Shown here piece after piece: positions 24,397-33,347 of a stretch of DNA of 64,000 nucleotides (positions are counted from its first letter, which is position 1; every line of letters starts with the position of its first letter). The position numbers and the translations under genes were made by a program. The stretch comes from JACDAN01 sp963721345 (lineage in GTDB: Bacteria; Actinomycetota; Thermoleophilia; Gaiellales; Gaiellaceae). The notes below the pieces were generated by a model. The model made no database searches. It saw only the letters and a program-made list of their open reading frames with translations, and had not been told where the DNA came from. The stretch is taken from contig CAVRIT010000001.1 in NCBI GenBank assembly GCA_963721345.1, positions 1,178,001-1,242,000 of the forward strand, in the 5' to 3' direction.

Positions 24397-25491
24397 GTGG
24401 ACCTGAGAGACAGCCCCGACGAAGCCGCCTTCCGCGATCAGGTCCGCGCCTGGCTCCAGGACAACCTGCCCGCGGGAGACTCGCGGGAGTGGAGCCGGAA
24501 GATGTACGACGCGGGCTACGCCGGCCTGACCTGGCCCGAGGAGTACGGCGGCCACGGCGCGCCGTACAGCCACCAGGCGATCGTGCTCGAGGAGTTCGCG
24601 CGCGCCGAGGCCCCGCAGCACATGGGCGTGATCGGCCTCGGCATGGCCGGCCCGACGATCATGGCGCACGGCACCGAGGAGCAGAAACGCCACTACCTGC
24701 CGAAGATCCTCTCGGCAGAGGAGATCTGGTGCCAGGGGTTCTCGGAGCCCGGAGCCGGCTCGGACCTCTCCGCGGTGCGCACGTCGATCATCGAGCAGAA
24801 CGGCTCGTTCGTCGTCAACGGCCAGAAGGTCTGGTCGTCGTTCGCGCACATCGCCGAGCACTGCATCCTCGTCGGCCGCAGCGACCCCGAGTCGCAGCGC
24901 CACGAGGGACTCACGTACATCATCGTCGACATGAAGGCGCCGGGCGTCGAAGTCCGGCCGCTCACCCAGATCACCGGCGAGGCCGAGTTCAACGAGATCT
25001 TCTTCTCCGACGTCGAGGTGCCGAAGGAGAACCTGCTCGGCGAGATCGGCGGCGGCTGGCAGGTCGCGATGACGACACTGCTCCACGAGCGCGGCACGCT
25101 GGGCTTCGCGCTCGGCGGCGCCCTCGAGGCGCAGGTCGGAAAGCTCGTCGCGCTGACGAAGGAGCGCGGCGCTGACGACCCGATCATCCGCGACCGGGTC
25201 GCGCAGGAGTGGATCGAGCTCCAGGCGCTGAAGATGACGAACTACCGATCGCTGACCGCGCTGATGCAGACCGGCATTCCCGGCCCGGAGGGCTCGGTGT
25301 CGAAGCTCCACTGGTCGGAGCAGAACCAGCGGCTGACCAAGCTCGCGATGGAGATCCTCGGGGGCGAGGACGACGGATACTGGCGCCACCAGCAGCTGCG
25401 CAGCCGCGGCAACACGATCGAGGCGGGGACGTCGGAGATCCTCCGCAACATCATCGCCGAGCGCGTGCTCGGCCTCCCGAGGAGCAGATAG
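24397..25491 (+). CDS. Acyl-CoA dehydrogenase (FadE-type), subunit 1
   Basis: A 364-residue acyl-CoA dehydrogenase: N-terminal helical domain (TWPEEYGGHGAPYSHQAIV), FAD-binding beta domain (GFSEPGAGSDLSAVRT, then VWSSFAHIAEHCILV) and C-terminal domain (SEILRNIIAERVLGLPR). The downstream frame encodes a short second acyl-CoA dehydrogenase that overlaps at TAGTG, the arrangement of heterotetrameric FadE pairs in actinobacterial steroid or side-chain degradation. GTG 24397 is the start; TATAGG at 24382-24387 could be a -10 box for a nearly leaderless message. Confidence 0.88.
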   Translation: MDLRDSPDEAAFRDQVRAWLQDNLPAGDSREWSRKMYDAGYAGLTWPEEYGGHGAPYSHQAIVLEEFARAEAPQHMGVIGLGMAGPTIMAHGTEEQKRHYLPKILSAEEIWCQGFSEPGAGSDLSAVRTSIIEQNGSFVVNGQKVWSSFAHIAEHCILVGRSDPESQRHEGLTYIIVDMKAPGVEVRPLTQITGEAEFNEIFFSDVEVPKENLLGEIGGGWQVAMTTLLHERGTLGFALGGALEAQVGKLVALTKERGADDPIIRDRVAQEWIELQALKMTNYRSLTALMQTGIPGPEGSVSKLHWSEQNQRLTKLAMEILGGEDDGYWRHQQLRSRGNTIEAGTSEILRNIIAERVLGLPRSR

Positions 25492-26106
25492 TGCAATTCG
25501 CGTTCACCGAAGAGCAGGAGCTGCTGCGCCGCGAGGCGCGCGACGCGCTCCAGAACGGCGGTTGGAGCAAGGACGAGATCGCCTCCGCCGAGCTGAGCCT
25601 CGTCGACCAGGCCGTCCTCTTCGAGGAGGCGGGCAGGGCGAACGTCGGCGAATCGCTTTTCGACGAGTCGCGGCCGGAGCACGAGCGGCTGGCGATGCTG
25701 GCGCTCGAGGCGGTCGGGATCGGCAAGAAGGCGCTCGACCTCGCGATCGAGTACGCGAAGGACCGCGAGCAGTTCGGCCGGAAGATCGGCGTCTACCAGG
25801 CTGTCTCCCACCAACTCGCCGACACGTTCGTCGAGACCGAGCTGGCGCGCTCCCTGGCGTACTGGGCGGCCTGGACCGTCGCCGAGGACGACGAGCAGGC
25901 GCCGATCGCCGTCGCGGCGGCGAAGTCCTACGCGTTCGGACGCCGCGGTCGCGGCCTGCGAGCGCTCGATCCAGGTGCACGGCGGCATCGGCTTCACCTG
26001 GGAGCACGTGCTCCACGAGTACTACAAGCGCGCCCTCTGGATCCAGGCGTACGGCGGCTATCCGCGCGCGCAACGCGCGAAGATCGCCGACTGGCTGCTC
26101 GACTGA
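25491..26106 (+). CDS. Acyl-CoA dehydrogenase (FadE-type), subunit 2 (one-base frameshift)
   Basis: A short acyl-CoA dehydrogenase (~204 residues) starting VQFAFTEEQELLRREARDAL. It keeps the EYAKDREQFGRKIGVYQAVS helix and, after a frame change, CERSIQVHGGIGFTWEHVLH, which includes the C-terminal FAD-contact motif, ending in ADWLLD. The middle beta domain is reduced, as in the partner subunit of heteromeric FadE enzymes. The break is at 25935-25936: one extra T in GCGTTCGGAC. The GTG overlaps the upstream stop and the TGA overlaps the next ATG (TGATG). Confidence 0.82.
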
Positions 26107-26875
26107 TGAACACAGCGCTCGTGACGGGCGCCTCGTCGGGGATCGGAGCTGCCTGCGCCGCGCGACTCGCGCGCCGCGGCTGGCGCGTGCTCGCCGGGGT
26201 GCGGCGGGAGGGGACGGCGCCGCCCGGCACCGAGGAGCTGATCCTGGACGTCACCGACCCGCCCGCGCTCGAGCTCGACGAGCTCCACGGGCTCGTCAAC
26301 AACGCTGGTGTCGCGGTGGCCGGGCCGCTCGAGTTCCTCGACGCCGAGGCGCTGCGGGAGCAGCTCGAGGTCAACGTGGTGGGCCAGCTCCGAGTGACAC
26401 AGGCGGCGCTGCCCGCCCTTCGTCGCTCCGGAGGCCGCATCGTCAACGTCGGGTCGATCTCGGGGCGCAGCGCACTGCCGTTCCTCGGTGCCTACGCGAT
26501 GTCGAAGTTCGCGTTCGAGGCGATGACCGACTCGCTGCGGATGGAGCTTCGCCCGTGGGGGATCCACGTCGCGATCGTCGAGCCCGGGACGATCAAGACG
26601 CCGATGTGGACGCGCGACCGCCCGGATCCGCCGGCCGCGGCGATCGAGCTCTACGGCGATCGGATCGCGAGGTTCCGCGAGTACGCGCTGAAGCGAAGCG
26701 CGGGGGTGCGCCGGCCGAGGCCGTCGCGAAGGTCGTCGAGGACGCGCTGACGGCGGAGCGACCGAAGGCGCGCTACCTCGTCGGCCGCGACGCACGGCTC
26801 CGGGCAGGCGTCGAGCGCCTGCCGGAACGGGTTCGAGACAGGGTCTACAACCGAGTGCTCCTGGGAGGGACGTGA
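26106..26875 (+). CDS. Short-chain dehydrogenase/reductase (one-base frameshift near the 3' end)
   Basis: A classical SDR of ~256 residues. The NAD(P) motif TGASSGIGAACAARLARRGW begins at residue 6. NNAG is in LVNNAGVAVAG, Ser in NVGSISGRSALPFLG, and the catalytic Tyr and Lys in YAMSKFAFEAM. The product resembles retinol dehydrogenase/DltE-type SDRs (IVEPGTIKTPMW). After residue ~197 the frame breaks. One base missing near 26700, before a run of five G, would continue GGAPAEAVAKVVEDAL to RVYNRVLLGGT and a TGA overlapping the next ATG. Confidence 0.82.
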
Positions 26876-27273
26876 TGGGTTACGGCAAGACAACGCTGGA
26901 CGAGCTGGGCGAGGGGCCCGGCTTTCGCAAGGTGAGGCAGGCGGTCGGCGTGACGGCGTTCGGCGTGAACGGCGTCGTCTACCCGGCAGGGCAGGAGGGC
27001 TTCCTGCACTACCACGACGAGCAGGACGAGCTGTACTTCGTCCACAGCGGCCGGGCGACGTTCGAGGTCGAGGGGGAGGAGTTCGAGCTCGGCCCGGGCG
27101 GTGTCGTCCACGTCGAGTCCACGACGCCGCGGAAGATCTCGAACCGCGGCGACGAGGAGCTCGTACTGCTGATCGTCGGCGCGAAGGACGGCTATGTGGG
27201 GCGCGACGGGCAGCTGGTCGACATGGAGCGCGACCTGCCGCGCCGTCAGGCCTTTACCAGCGGCGAGAAATAG
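26875..27273 (+). CDS. Small cupin-domain protein
   Basis: A 132-residue single cupin barrel. Motif 1 is FLHYHDEQDELYFVHSGRAT (residues ~42-61), with the two His and Glu ligands. Motif 2 is GGVVHVESTTPRKISN, with one His. No catalytic specificity is visible. ATG 26875 overlaps the SDR stop (TGATG). A 38-bp gap with a good ribosome binding site separates it from the acyl-CoA ligase. Confidence 0.8.
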   Translation: MGYGKTTLDELGEGPGFRKVRQAVGVTAFGVNGVVYPAGQEGFLHYHDEQDELYFVHSGRATFEVEGEEFELGPGGVVHVESTTPRKISNRGDEELVLLIVGAKDGYVGRDGQLVDMERDLPRRQAFTSGEK

Positions 27274-27311
27274 GGAACCATTTCCGCACCTACCGAGGAG
27301 GCACGCGCTCG

Positions 27312-28916
27312 ATGAACGGCTTGATGATGGATTACCAGCTGACGATCCCTCCGATCCTGCGGCGCGCGGAGACGTTCTTCGGCGACCAGGAGGTCGTCAC
27401 GCGCATGCCCGACAAGAGCTTTCACCGGTACACCTACCGGGACATGGCGGCGCGGGCCAAGCAGCTCGCCGTCGCGCTGCAGAAGCTCGGGTTGAGCCCC
27501 GGCGATCGGGTCGCGACGCTCTGCTGGAACCACTATCAGCACCTCGAGGCCTACTTCGGGATCCCGTGCGGCGGGTTCGTCCTCCACACCCTCAACCTCC
27601 GCCTCCACCCCGACGACCTGACCTACATCGCGAGTCACGGCGACGACAAGGCCGTGATCGTCGACAAGAGCCTGCTGCCGCTGCTCGAGCAGTTCCAGGG
27701 CGGGACGAAGATCGAGCACGTCTTCGTCGTCGAGGACTCCTACGAGGAGCTGCTCGGCACCGCGAGCCCGGACGAGTGGGAGGAGCCGGAGCTCGAGGAG
27801 AACGCCGCCGCCGCCATGTGCTTCACGAGCGGCACGACGGGACAGCCGAAGGGCGTCGTCTACTCCCACCGCTCGACGATCCTCCACGCGCTCGGCGTCG
27901 CGGCGCTGTCGCCGCTCGGTGAGCGGGTGGCGCACGAGGACACGCTGCTGCCGGTCGTGCCGATGTTCCACGCGAACGCGTGGGGCTATCCGTACCTCGC
28001 GGCGATGCTCGGCTCGAAGCTCGTCTTCCCGGGCCCGCATCTCGATCCGGAGAGCCTGCTCGAGGACTTCGTCCAGGAGAAGGTGACCTGGACCGCCGGC
28101 GTCCCGACGATCTGGATGGGGATGCTGCAGATGCTCGACGCGAACCCCGGCAAGTGGGACCTCTCGGGCATGAAGGGGATGCTCGTCGGCGGCTCTGCAG
28201 TCCCGCGGGCGATGATCGCGGCGTACAAGGAGCGCCACGGGCTCAACGTCGTCCAGGGCTGGGGCATGACGGAGACCTCGCCCGTCGCGTCGGTCACGGA
28301 CTTCATCGGCGACCTGCGCGACGCCGACCAGGACACGAAGTTCGACTACGTCGCGATGGCCGGAATCCCCCTTCCGTTCGTCGAGATTCGCGTTCGCGCG
28401 GATGGCAAGGAAGTCCCGTGGGACGCCGAGTCGATGGGCGAGCTCGAGGTGCGCGGCCCGTGGGTCGCAGCCGGGTACTACGACGACTCGTCGCAGGCCG
28501 ACCGCTGGACGGACGACGGCTGGTTCAAGACCGGCGACATCGTCTCGATGCACCCGCGCGGCTTCATCCAGATCAAGGATCGCTCGAAGGACGTGATCAA
28601 GTCCGGCGGCGAGTGGATCTCCTCCGTCGAGGTCGAGAACGCGCTGATGTCCCATCCCGCCGTGGCCGAAGCTGCCGTGATCGCGGTTCCCGACGAGAAG
28701 TGGGCCGAGCGGCCGCTGGCGGCGGTCGTACTCAAGGAAGGGCAGACGGCGACCGCGGAGGAGCTGCGCGAGCACATCGCGCCGAAGTTCGCGAAATGGT
28801 GGCTGCCGGAGCGCTTCGAGTTCGTGGACGAGATCCCGAAGACGAGCGTCGGGAAGTTCAGGAAGACGGCGCTGCGGGAGCAGTTCGCGGAGGAGAAAGT
28901 CCCGGCCTCTTCGTGA
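27312..28916 (+). CDS. Long/medium-chain fatty-acid-CoA ligase
   Basis: A 534-residue ANL ligase. The P-loop is MCFTSGTTGQPKGVVYSH (near residue 172). VVQGWGMTETSPVAS lies near 313, the hinge is in FKTGDIVSMHPRGFIQIKDR, IKSGGEWISSVEVENALMSH follows, and the catalytic Lys is in TSVGKFRKTALR. The pattern and length match medium/long-chain acyl-CoA synthetases (AlkK-like). A GAGGAGG ribosome binding site lies ~11 bp before the ATG. Its stop overlaps the next GTG. Confidence 0.92.
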   Translation: MNGLMMDYQLTIPPILRRAETFFGDQEVVTRMPDKSFHRYTYRDMAARAKQLAVALQKLGLSPGDRVATLCWNHYQHLEAYFGIPCGGFVLHTLNLRLHPDDLTYIASHGDDKAVIVDKSLLPLLEQFQGGTKIEHVFVVEDSYEELLGTASPDEWEEPELEENAAAAMCFTSGTTGQPKGVVYSHRSTILHALGVAALSPLGERVAHEDTLLPVVPMFHANAWGYPYLAAMLGSKLVFPGPHLDPESLLEDFVQEKVTWTAGVPTIWMGMLQMLDANPGKWDLSGMKGMLVGGSAVPRAMIAAYKERHGLNVVQGWGMTETSPVASVTDFIGDLRDADQDTKFDYVAMAGIPLPFVEIRVRADGKEVPWDAESMGELEVRGPWVAAGYYDDSSQADRWTDDGWFKTGDIVSMHPRGFIQIKDRSKDVIKSGGEWISSVEVENALMSHPAVAEAAVIAVPDEKWAERPLAAVVLKEGQTATAEELREHIAPKFAKWWLPERFEFVDEIPKTSVGKFRKTALREQFAEEKVPASS

Positions 28917-29825
28917 AGGCGGTTCTCCTTCGGGAAACGGGAGGACCGGAGCAGCTCGAGCTCACGGAGGTTCCCGACCCGGAGCCCGGGGACGGGCAGG
29001 TCGTCGTGCGGGTGCGCGCCGCGGGAGTGAACTTCGCGGACGTGCTGGTTCGGCAGGGCCGGTATCCGCAGCCGCCCGAGCTGCCGGCTGTGCCCGGGTC
29101 GGAGGTCGCGGGCGACGTGGACGGACGGCGCGTGATGGCGCTGCCCACGGGCGGTGGCTACGCGGAGGCGGTCGTGGCGGACGAGGCGCTGGTCGTCCCG
29201 CTGCCGGACGGCGCGTCGTACGAGGAGGGCGCGGGCTTTCTCCTGACCTACCTGACCGCGTGGATCCCGCTCACCCGGCAGGTGCGGGTGGGCGAAGGCG
29301 TCGGTGGTGCTGGTGCACGCCGGGTCGGGTGGCGTCGGCGCCGCTTCGATCCAGCTCGCGAAGCACCTCGGGGCGCGGGTCGTCGCGACGGCGAGCACGG
29401 AGGAGAAGCGTCAGGTGGCGCGGGAGCAGGGCGCGGACGAGGTCTTCGGCTACGACGACTTCGGCGACGTGCGGGCCGACGTGGTGCTCGATCCCGTCGG
29501 CGGCGACGTCTTCACGCGGAGCTTCGGCGTCCTGAAGCCGATGGGCGCCGTCGTGGCGATCGGCTTCGCCGGGGGCTGGTGGGAGCCGATGGACCCGGCG
29601 CCGCTCGTCGGACGGAATCTCTCGCTGCACGGCTTCTACCTCGGGCGGCTGATGCGCCACGAGCCCGGGTTGGTGCGCGAGGCGGTCGGCGAGCTGCTCG
29701 AGCTGTGGTCCTCGGGTGGGATCAAGCCGCTGGTCGGCGCGACCTTCCCACTGGAGCAGGCCGGCGCGGCGCACGAGCTGATCGAGGCGCGCAAGCACGT
29801 CGGCAAGGTCGTCCTTGTTCCCTGA
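28913..29825 (+). CDS. NADPH:quinone oxidoreductase-like MDR protein (one-base frameshift)
   Basis: A zinc-less medium-chain reductase of ~303 residues. The N-terminal domain VKAVLLRETGGPEQLELTEV leads to AAGVNFADVLVRQGRYPQPP, and the NADPH fold VLVHAGSGGVGAASIQLAKH follows in another frame. One extra G at about 29299 (GAAGGCGTCG) causes the change; without it the protein reads VRVGEASVVLVHAGSGG. ADVVLDPVGGDVFTRSF and the C-terminus HVGKVVLVP complete the family pattern. The GTG overlaps the upstream ligase stop. Confidence 0.83.
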
Positions 29826-29834
29826 GGACGGCGC

Positions 29835-30509
29835 TTGGTGACAGGCTCGGCGGGCGGGATCGGGCAGGCGATCGTCGCGCGGCTGAAAGCCGAGGGCGCA
29901 GAGGTCGCCGAGCTCGACCTCGTCACGGGTTTCGACGTCACCGACCCAACGGCGTGGCAGTCGGTCGACCGCGTAGAGCTCGCGTGCCTGAACGCCGGCG
30001 TCGTGACGAGCACGTCCGACATCACCGAGCTGACCCGTGAGGAGTACGAGCACGTGGTCGCAGTGAACCTCGACGGCGTCGTCTACGGGGTGCGGCGCCT
30101 CGCTCGGGAGATGGAGGAGGGCGACACGATCGTCGTCACGGCATCGTTGGCCGGCCTGACCGGCGTCGAGGGCGACCCGATCTACGCGCTGACGAAGCAC
30201 GCGGTCATCGGGTTGGTGCGGTCGGTCGCGCCGCAGCTGGCGGAGCGCGGTATCACGATCAACGCGGTCTGCCCGGGGTTCGCGGACACGCCGATGGTGG
30301 CCGGCGAGCTCCGCGCGTCGCTGGAAGCCGCCGGGTTCCCGCTGCTCACCGCCGAGGACGTAGCGGAGGCCGTGATTCGAGCCGCGCAGAGCGAAGGAAC
30401 GGGCGAGGCGTGGATCGTCCAACCGGGCCGCGAACCGGAGCCCTACCGGTTCCGAGGCATCCCAGGCCCACGCGTCGAGGGCCGGGAAGGCGTCGCCCCA
30501 CCTCTCTGA
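29835..30509 (+). CDS. Short-chain dehydrogenase/reductase
   Basis: A 224-residue SDR. VTGSAGGIGQAIVARL is the cofactor motif, right at the N-terminus. ACLNAGVVTST replaces the usual NNAG, VVTASLAGLTGVEGDPIYALTK contains the catalytic Ser, Tyr and Lys, and CPGFADTPM follows. TTG 29835 is the only plausible start between the upstream stop and the cofactor motif, so the first beta strand is unusually short. It is probably the last gene of the 24397-30509 run, ending 6 bp before a REP-like palindrome. Confidence 0.8.
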   Translation: MVTGSAGGIGQAIVARLKAEGAEVAELDLVTGFDVTDPTAWQSVDRVELACLNAGVVTSTSDITELTREEYEHVVAVNLDGVVYGVRRLAREMEEGDTIVVTASLAGLTGVEGDPIYALTKHAVIGLVRSVAPQLAERGITINAVCPGFADTPMVAGELRASLEAAGFPLLTAEDVAEAVIRAAQSEGTGEAWIVQPGREPEPYRFRGIPGPRVEGREGVAPPL

Positions 30510-30515
30510 CTTCGA

Positions 30516-30570
30516 AACCCTCAACCTCCCTCAAGGGGGTCAGACCCACTTGAGGCTAGTTGAGGCTTGT
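30516..30570. repeat. REP-like palindrome, solo copy C
   Basis: The left part (AACCCTCAACCTCCCTCAAG) resembles copy A. The right part, from GGGGTCAGACCCACTTGAGG through CTAGTTGAGG, is the reverse complement of copy B. The arms CCTCAAG and CTTGAGG pair around a GGGTCAGACCC core. No transposase is adjacent. It lies exactly between two convergent genes (stops 30509 and 30578), where it could act as a bidirectional terminator. Confidence 0.8.
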
Positions 30571-30577
30571 TCGCTCG

Positions 30578-31591
30578 CTAGTTCGGACTCGTCCGATCGG
30601 CGACCTTGACGAGGGCCTTGCCGCGGTTCTCGCCGCGCAGCATCCCCATGAATGCGGCGGGCGCGTTCTCGAGCCCCTCGGTGACGTCTTCGCGCCAGCG
30701 GATCTCGCCCTCCGCGACCCAGCGGGCCAGCCGCATCGCCGCCTCGTCGAAACGGTGCGCGTAATCGGTGATCAGGAAGCCCTCCATCCGCGCCCGGTAG
30801 ACGATCAGCAGACTCGGGTGAAAGGTGGGCTGCGGCTCCGAGAGGTTGTACTGCGAGATCTGGCCGCAGATCGCGATCCGCGCGCCGACGGTCAGCCGCC
30901 CGTGGACGGCCGCGGACACCTCGCCGCCGACGTTGTCGAAGTACACGTCGACCCCGTCCGGGCAGGCGGCCTTCAGCGCGGCGCGGAATCCCTCGTCCTT
31001 GTAGTCGAGCGCGACGTCGTAGCCGTAGAGCGTGCAGTCGGTGCACTTGTCCGGACCGCCGGCGATTCCGACGGTACGGCAGCCCATCAGCTTCGCGATC
31101 TGGCCGACGACCTGGCCCACGGCGCCCGCCGCACCCGACACGACCACGGTGTCGCCCGGCTTCGGCTGCCCCACGTCGAGCAGCCCGAAGTAGGCCGTCA
31201 TCCCCGTCATCCCCACTACGTGAAGGGCGAGGGTCGGCGGGTCGAGGATCTCCGGGATCTTCCGCAGCGTGCCGCTGCGCGCGACCGCATACTCCTGCCA
31301 GCCGAGCTGACCGACGACGAGATCGCCGGGCGAGAACCGTCCGTCCTGGCTCTCGACGACCTCGCCGATCGCCTGCGCCGTCATCACGTCGCCCACCTCG
31401 AGCGCCTGCGCGTAGGAGCGCGTCTGACTCATTCGGCCGCGCTGGTATGGATCGACGGACACCCAGAGCACCCGCACGGCCACCTCGCCGGGCCCCGGCT
31501 CGCCGACCTCGGTCTCGTCCACCGCGAAGTCCGAGTCCTTCGGAAACCCGTCGGGCCGCGCCGCCATCGTCACGCGCCGGTTGGTCTTCAC
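30578..31591 (-). CDS. NADP-dependent oxidoreductase, prostaglandin reductase/curA-like MDR
   Basis: A 337-residue zinc-less MDR enzyme of the leukotriene B4 dehydrogenase / CurA group. VSVDPYQRGRMSQTRSYAQA (near residue 45), VVSGAAGAVGQVVGQIAKLM (NADP fold), VDVYFDNVGGEV and RARMEGFLITDYAHRF are all typical. It reduces alpha,beta-unsaturated carbonyls with NADPH. GTG 31591 overlaps the stop of the acyl-CoA dehydrogenase gene (CGTGA). Confidence 0.88.
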   Translation of the reverse strand: MKTNRRVTMAARPDGFPKDSDFAVDETEVGEPGPGEVAVRVLWVSVDPYQRGRMSQTRSYAQALEVGDVMTAQAIGEVVESQDGRFSPGDLVVGQLGWQEYAVARSGTLRKIPEILDPPTLALHVVGMTGMTAYFGLLDVGQPKPGDTVVVSGAAGAVGQVVGQIAKLMGCRTVGIAGGPDKCTDCTLYGYDVALDYKDEGFRAALKAACPDGVDVYFDNVGGEVSAAVHGRLTVGARIAICGQISQYNLSEPQPTFHPSLLIVYRARMEGFLITDYAHRFDEAAMRLARWVAEGEIRWREDVTEGLENAPAAFMGMLRGENRGKALVKVADRTSPN

Positions 31592-32790
31592 GAGAACCGC
31601 CACGTCCCACCTCCTTCGAACTCCTTCAGGATCCGCCGGCTGACGACCATGCGATGCACCTCGTCGGGACCGTCGTAGATCCGCGCGGCGCGCGCGGACG
31701 CGTACATCTCCGCGAGCGGCGTCTCGTCCGTCAGCCCCCGCGCGCCGTGCACCTGGATCGCCCGGTCGATCACCTCGCCGAGCACCCGCGCCGCGTAGAA
31801 CTTGATCACCGAGACCTCGACCCGCGCCTCGTCGCCCTCGTCGATCTTGTGCGCCGCGTCGAGCGTCATCAGCCGGCAGGCGTGGATCTCGGCCGCCGAG
31901 TCCGCGATCCAGTTCTGGATGGTCTGCTTGTCGGCGAGACGCGAGCCGAATGCCTCGCGCTCGAGCGAGTAGGTGCACATCAGCTCGAACGCCCGCTGCA
32001 TCTGGCCCAGCCAGCGCATGACGTGGTGGATCCGCCCGGGGCCGAGACGCTTCTGCGCGATGCGGAACCCGTCTCCGGGCTCGCCGAGCGTGTTGTCGAC
32101 CGGGACCCGCACCCCGCGGTAGAGCACCTCGCAGTGCGTCGACCAGCCGCTCCCCGCGTGTCCCATCACCGGCACGGCCCGGACGACCTCGACCCCCGGC
32201 GTGTCGGCGGGGACGATGATCTGCGACGCGCGGCGGTGTGGCTCCGCGTCGGGATCCGTCACCGCCATCACGATCCCGAACGCCGCTCCGTCCGCTCCCG
32301 ACGAGAACCACTTGTGGCCGTCGACCACCCAATCGTCGCCGTCGCGCACCGCTCTGGTCCGCAGCGTCGTGGGGTCGGATCCCGGCACCTCGGGCTCGGT
32401 CATCGAGAAGAACGACCGAGCCTCGCCCGCCACGAGCGGTCGCAGGAAGCGCTCCTTCTGCTCGTCCGTGCCGAACATGTGGAGGATCTCCGCGTTCCCG
32501 GCGTCCGGTGCCTGGCACCCGAAGACGAGCTGCGCGTAGGCGGACCGCCCGATCTCTTCGTTCAGGTGCGCGTAGGCGAGGAACCCCTGCCCCGTCCCGC
32601 CGGCCTCGGGCGGAACGTGCGGCGCCCAGAGCCCCTGGGACTTCGCCTTCGCCTGCAGCGAGCGGATCAGGTCGGCGTCGTCGGCATGCAGCGCGCGCTC
32701 GTTCGGGTAGACGTGCTCCTCCATGAACGCGCGGTAGCGCGCGCGGAGCTCTTGGAGCTCCTCGGTCGGCGCGAGCGCCGCGACCGTCAT
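31588..32790 (-). CDS. Acyl-CoA dehydrogenase
   Basis: A 400-residue acyl-CoA dehydrogenase resembling the ACAD10/11-type proteins of actinobacterial fatty-acid degradation. GQGFLAYAHLNEEIGRSAYA lies in the N-domain. The FAD domain has SMTEPEVPGSDPTTLRTRAV and DGHKWFSSGADGAAF. The C-domain has REAFGSRLADKQTIQNWIAD and the late IQVHGARGLTDETPL and YDGPDEVHRMVVSR, which holds the catalytic-region residues. It is an operon partner of the CurA-like reductase (4-bp overlap) and of the SnoaL-like protein upstream (4-bp overlap at 32787). Confidence 0.9.
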   Translation of the reverse strand: MTVAALAPTEELQELRARYRAFMEEHVYPNERALHADDADLIRSLQAKAKSQGLWAPHVPPEAGGTGQGFLAYAHLNEEIGRSAYAQLVFGCQAPDAGNAEILHMFGTDEQKERFLRPLVAGEARSFFSMTEPEVPGSDPTTLRTRAVRDGDDWVVDGHKWFSSGADGAAFGIVMAVTDPDAEPHRRASQIIVPADTPGVEVVRAVPVMGHAGSGWSTHCEVLYRGVRVPVDNTLGEPGDGFRIAQKRLGPGRIHHVMRWLGQMQRAFELMCTYSLEREAFGSRLADKQTIQNWIADSAAEIHACRLMTLDAAHKIDEGDEARVEVSVIKFYAARVLGEVIDRAIQVHGARGLTDETPLAEMYASARAARIYDGPDEVHRMVVSRRILKEFEGGGTWRFS

Positions 32791-33302
32791 CGCGCGCTGC
32801 CCCGTGCCGGCAGCGACCTCAACCGGGTCCAGGCATTCGCAGCGCCGACGAGCCCTCGCTCGACAACCGACCCCTGCGCCGGCAAGAGACCGACCTGCCG
32901 CGCGAACGACGCGCCGTCGTAGTAGATCGTGTTGTGTCGGACGAGCCCGTCCTCGATCTCCATCAAGTCAAGCCCGCGGAGCTCGAGCGGCGAGCCTGTC
33001 GCACGGATGCCCAGAAACGGCTCTCCGATGAAGGTGGCGCTTACGACCCACTGCACGGCCGCTCGGCGGTCGTCGGCGACCACAGCAAGCGGATGGATCA
33101 CGAAGTCTGGAAAGGCCGCGAACATCTCGTCGTAGAACACGCGGATCGCGGCTCGCCCACGGAACATCCCGACCACGACGAAATCGTCGACGCAATCCTC
33201 GTGTACATAACGGAGGACCTCGTCGATGTCGCGGGTGCTCAAGGCGGCGAAAACGGCATCCGCAACCTCGGCCGGTGTGCGAGTGGGGGCGTCCGTCCGC
33301 AC
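32787..33302 (-). CDS. SnoaL/NTF2-like fold protein
   Basis: A 171-residue protein with an NTF2-like cone: VFAALSTRDIDEVLRYVHED at the N-terminus, MFRGRAAIRVFYDEMFAAFP, VQWVVSATFIGEPFLGI and GLDLMEIEDGLVRHNTIYYD. Proteins of this fold act as polyketide cyclases, isomerases or ester cyclases, or have no known activity. A basic tail of ~25 residues follows the fold. GTG 33302, directly after AGGAG, is the likely start although the spacing is tight; no ATG is in frame. It is first gene of the 33302-30578 minus-strand run. Confidence 0.72.
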   Translation of the reverse strand: MRTDAPTRTPAEVADAVFAALSTRDIDEVLRYVHEDCVDDFVVVGMFRGRAAIRVFYDEMFAAFPDFVIHPLAVVADDRRAAVQWVVSATFIGEPFLGIRATGSPLELRGLDLMEIEDGLVRHNTIYYDGASFARQVGLLPAQGSVVERGLVGAANAWTRLRSLPARGSAR

Positions 33303-33347
33303 CTCCTGAACCTTATCCCGTCGCCCTAGAATTCCGCCTCCGAGGAC

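Noticed and set aside
27980..30040. A 686-codon plus-strand frame
   Set aside because: Only codons from 28913 to about 29299 encode protein (quinone reductase N-terminus); the rest is shadow.
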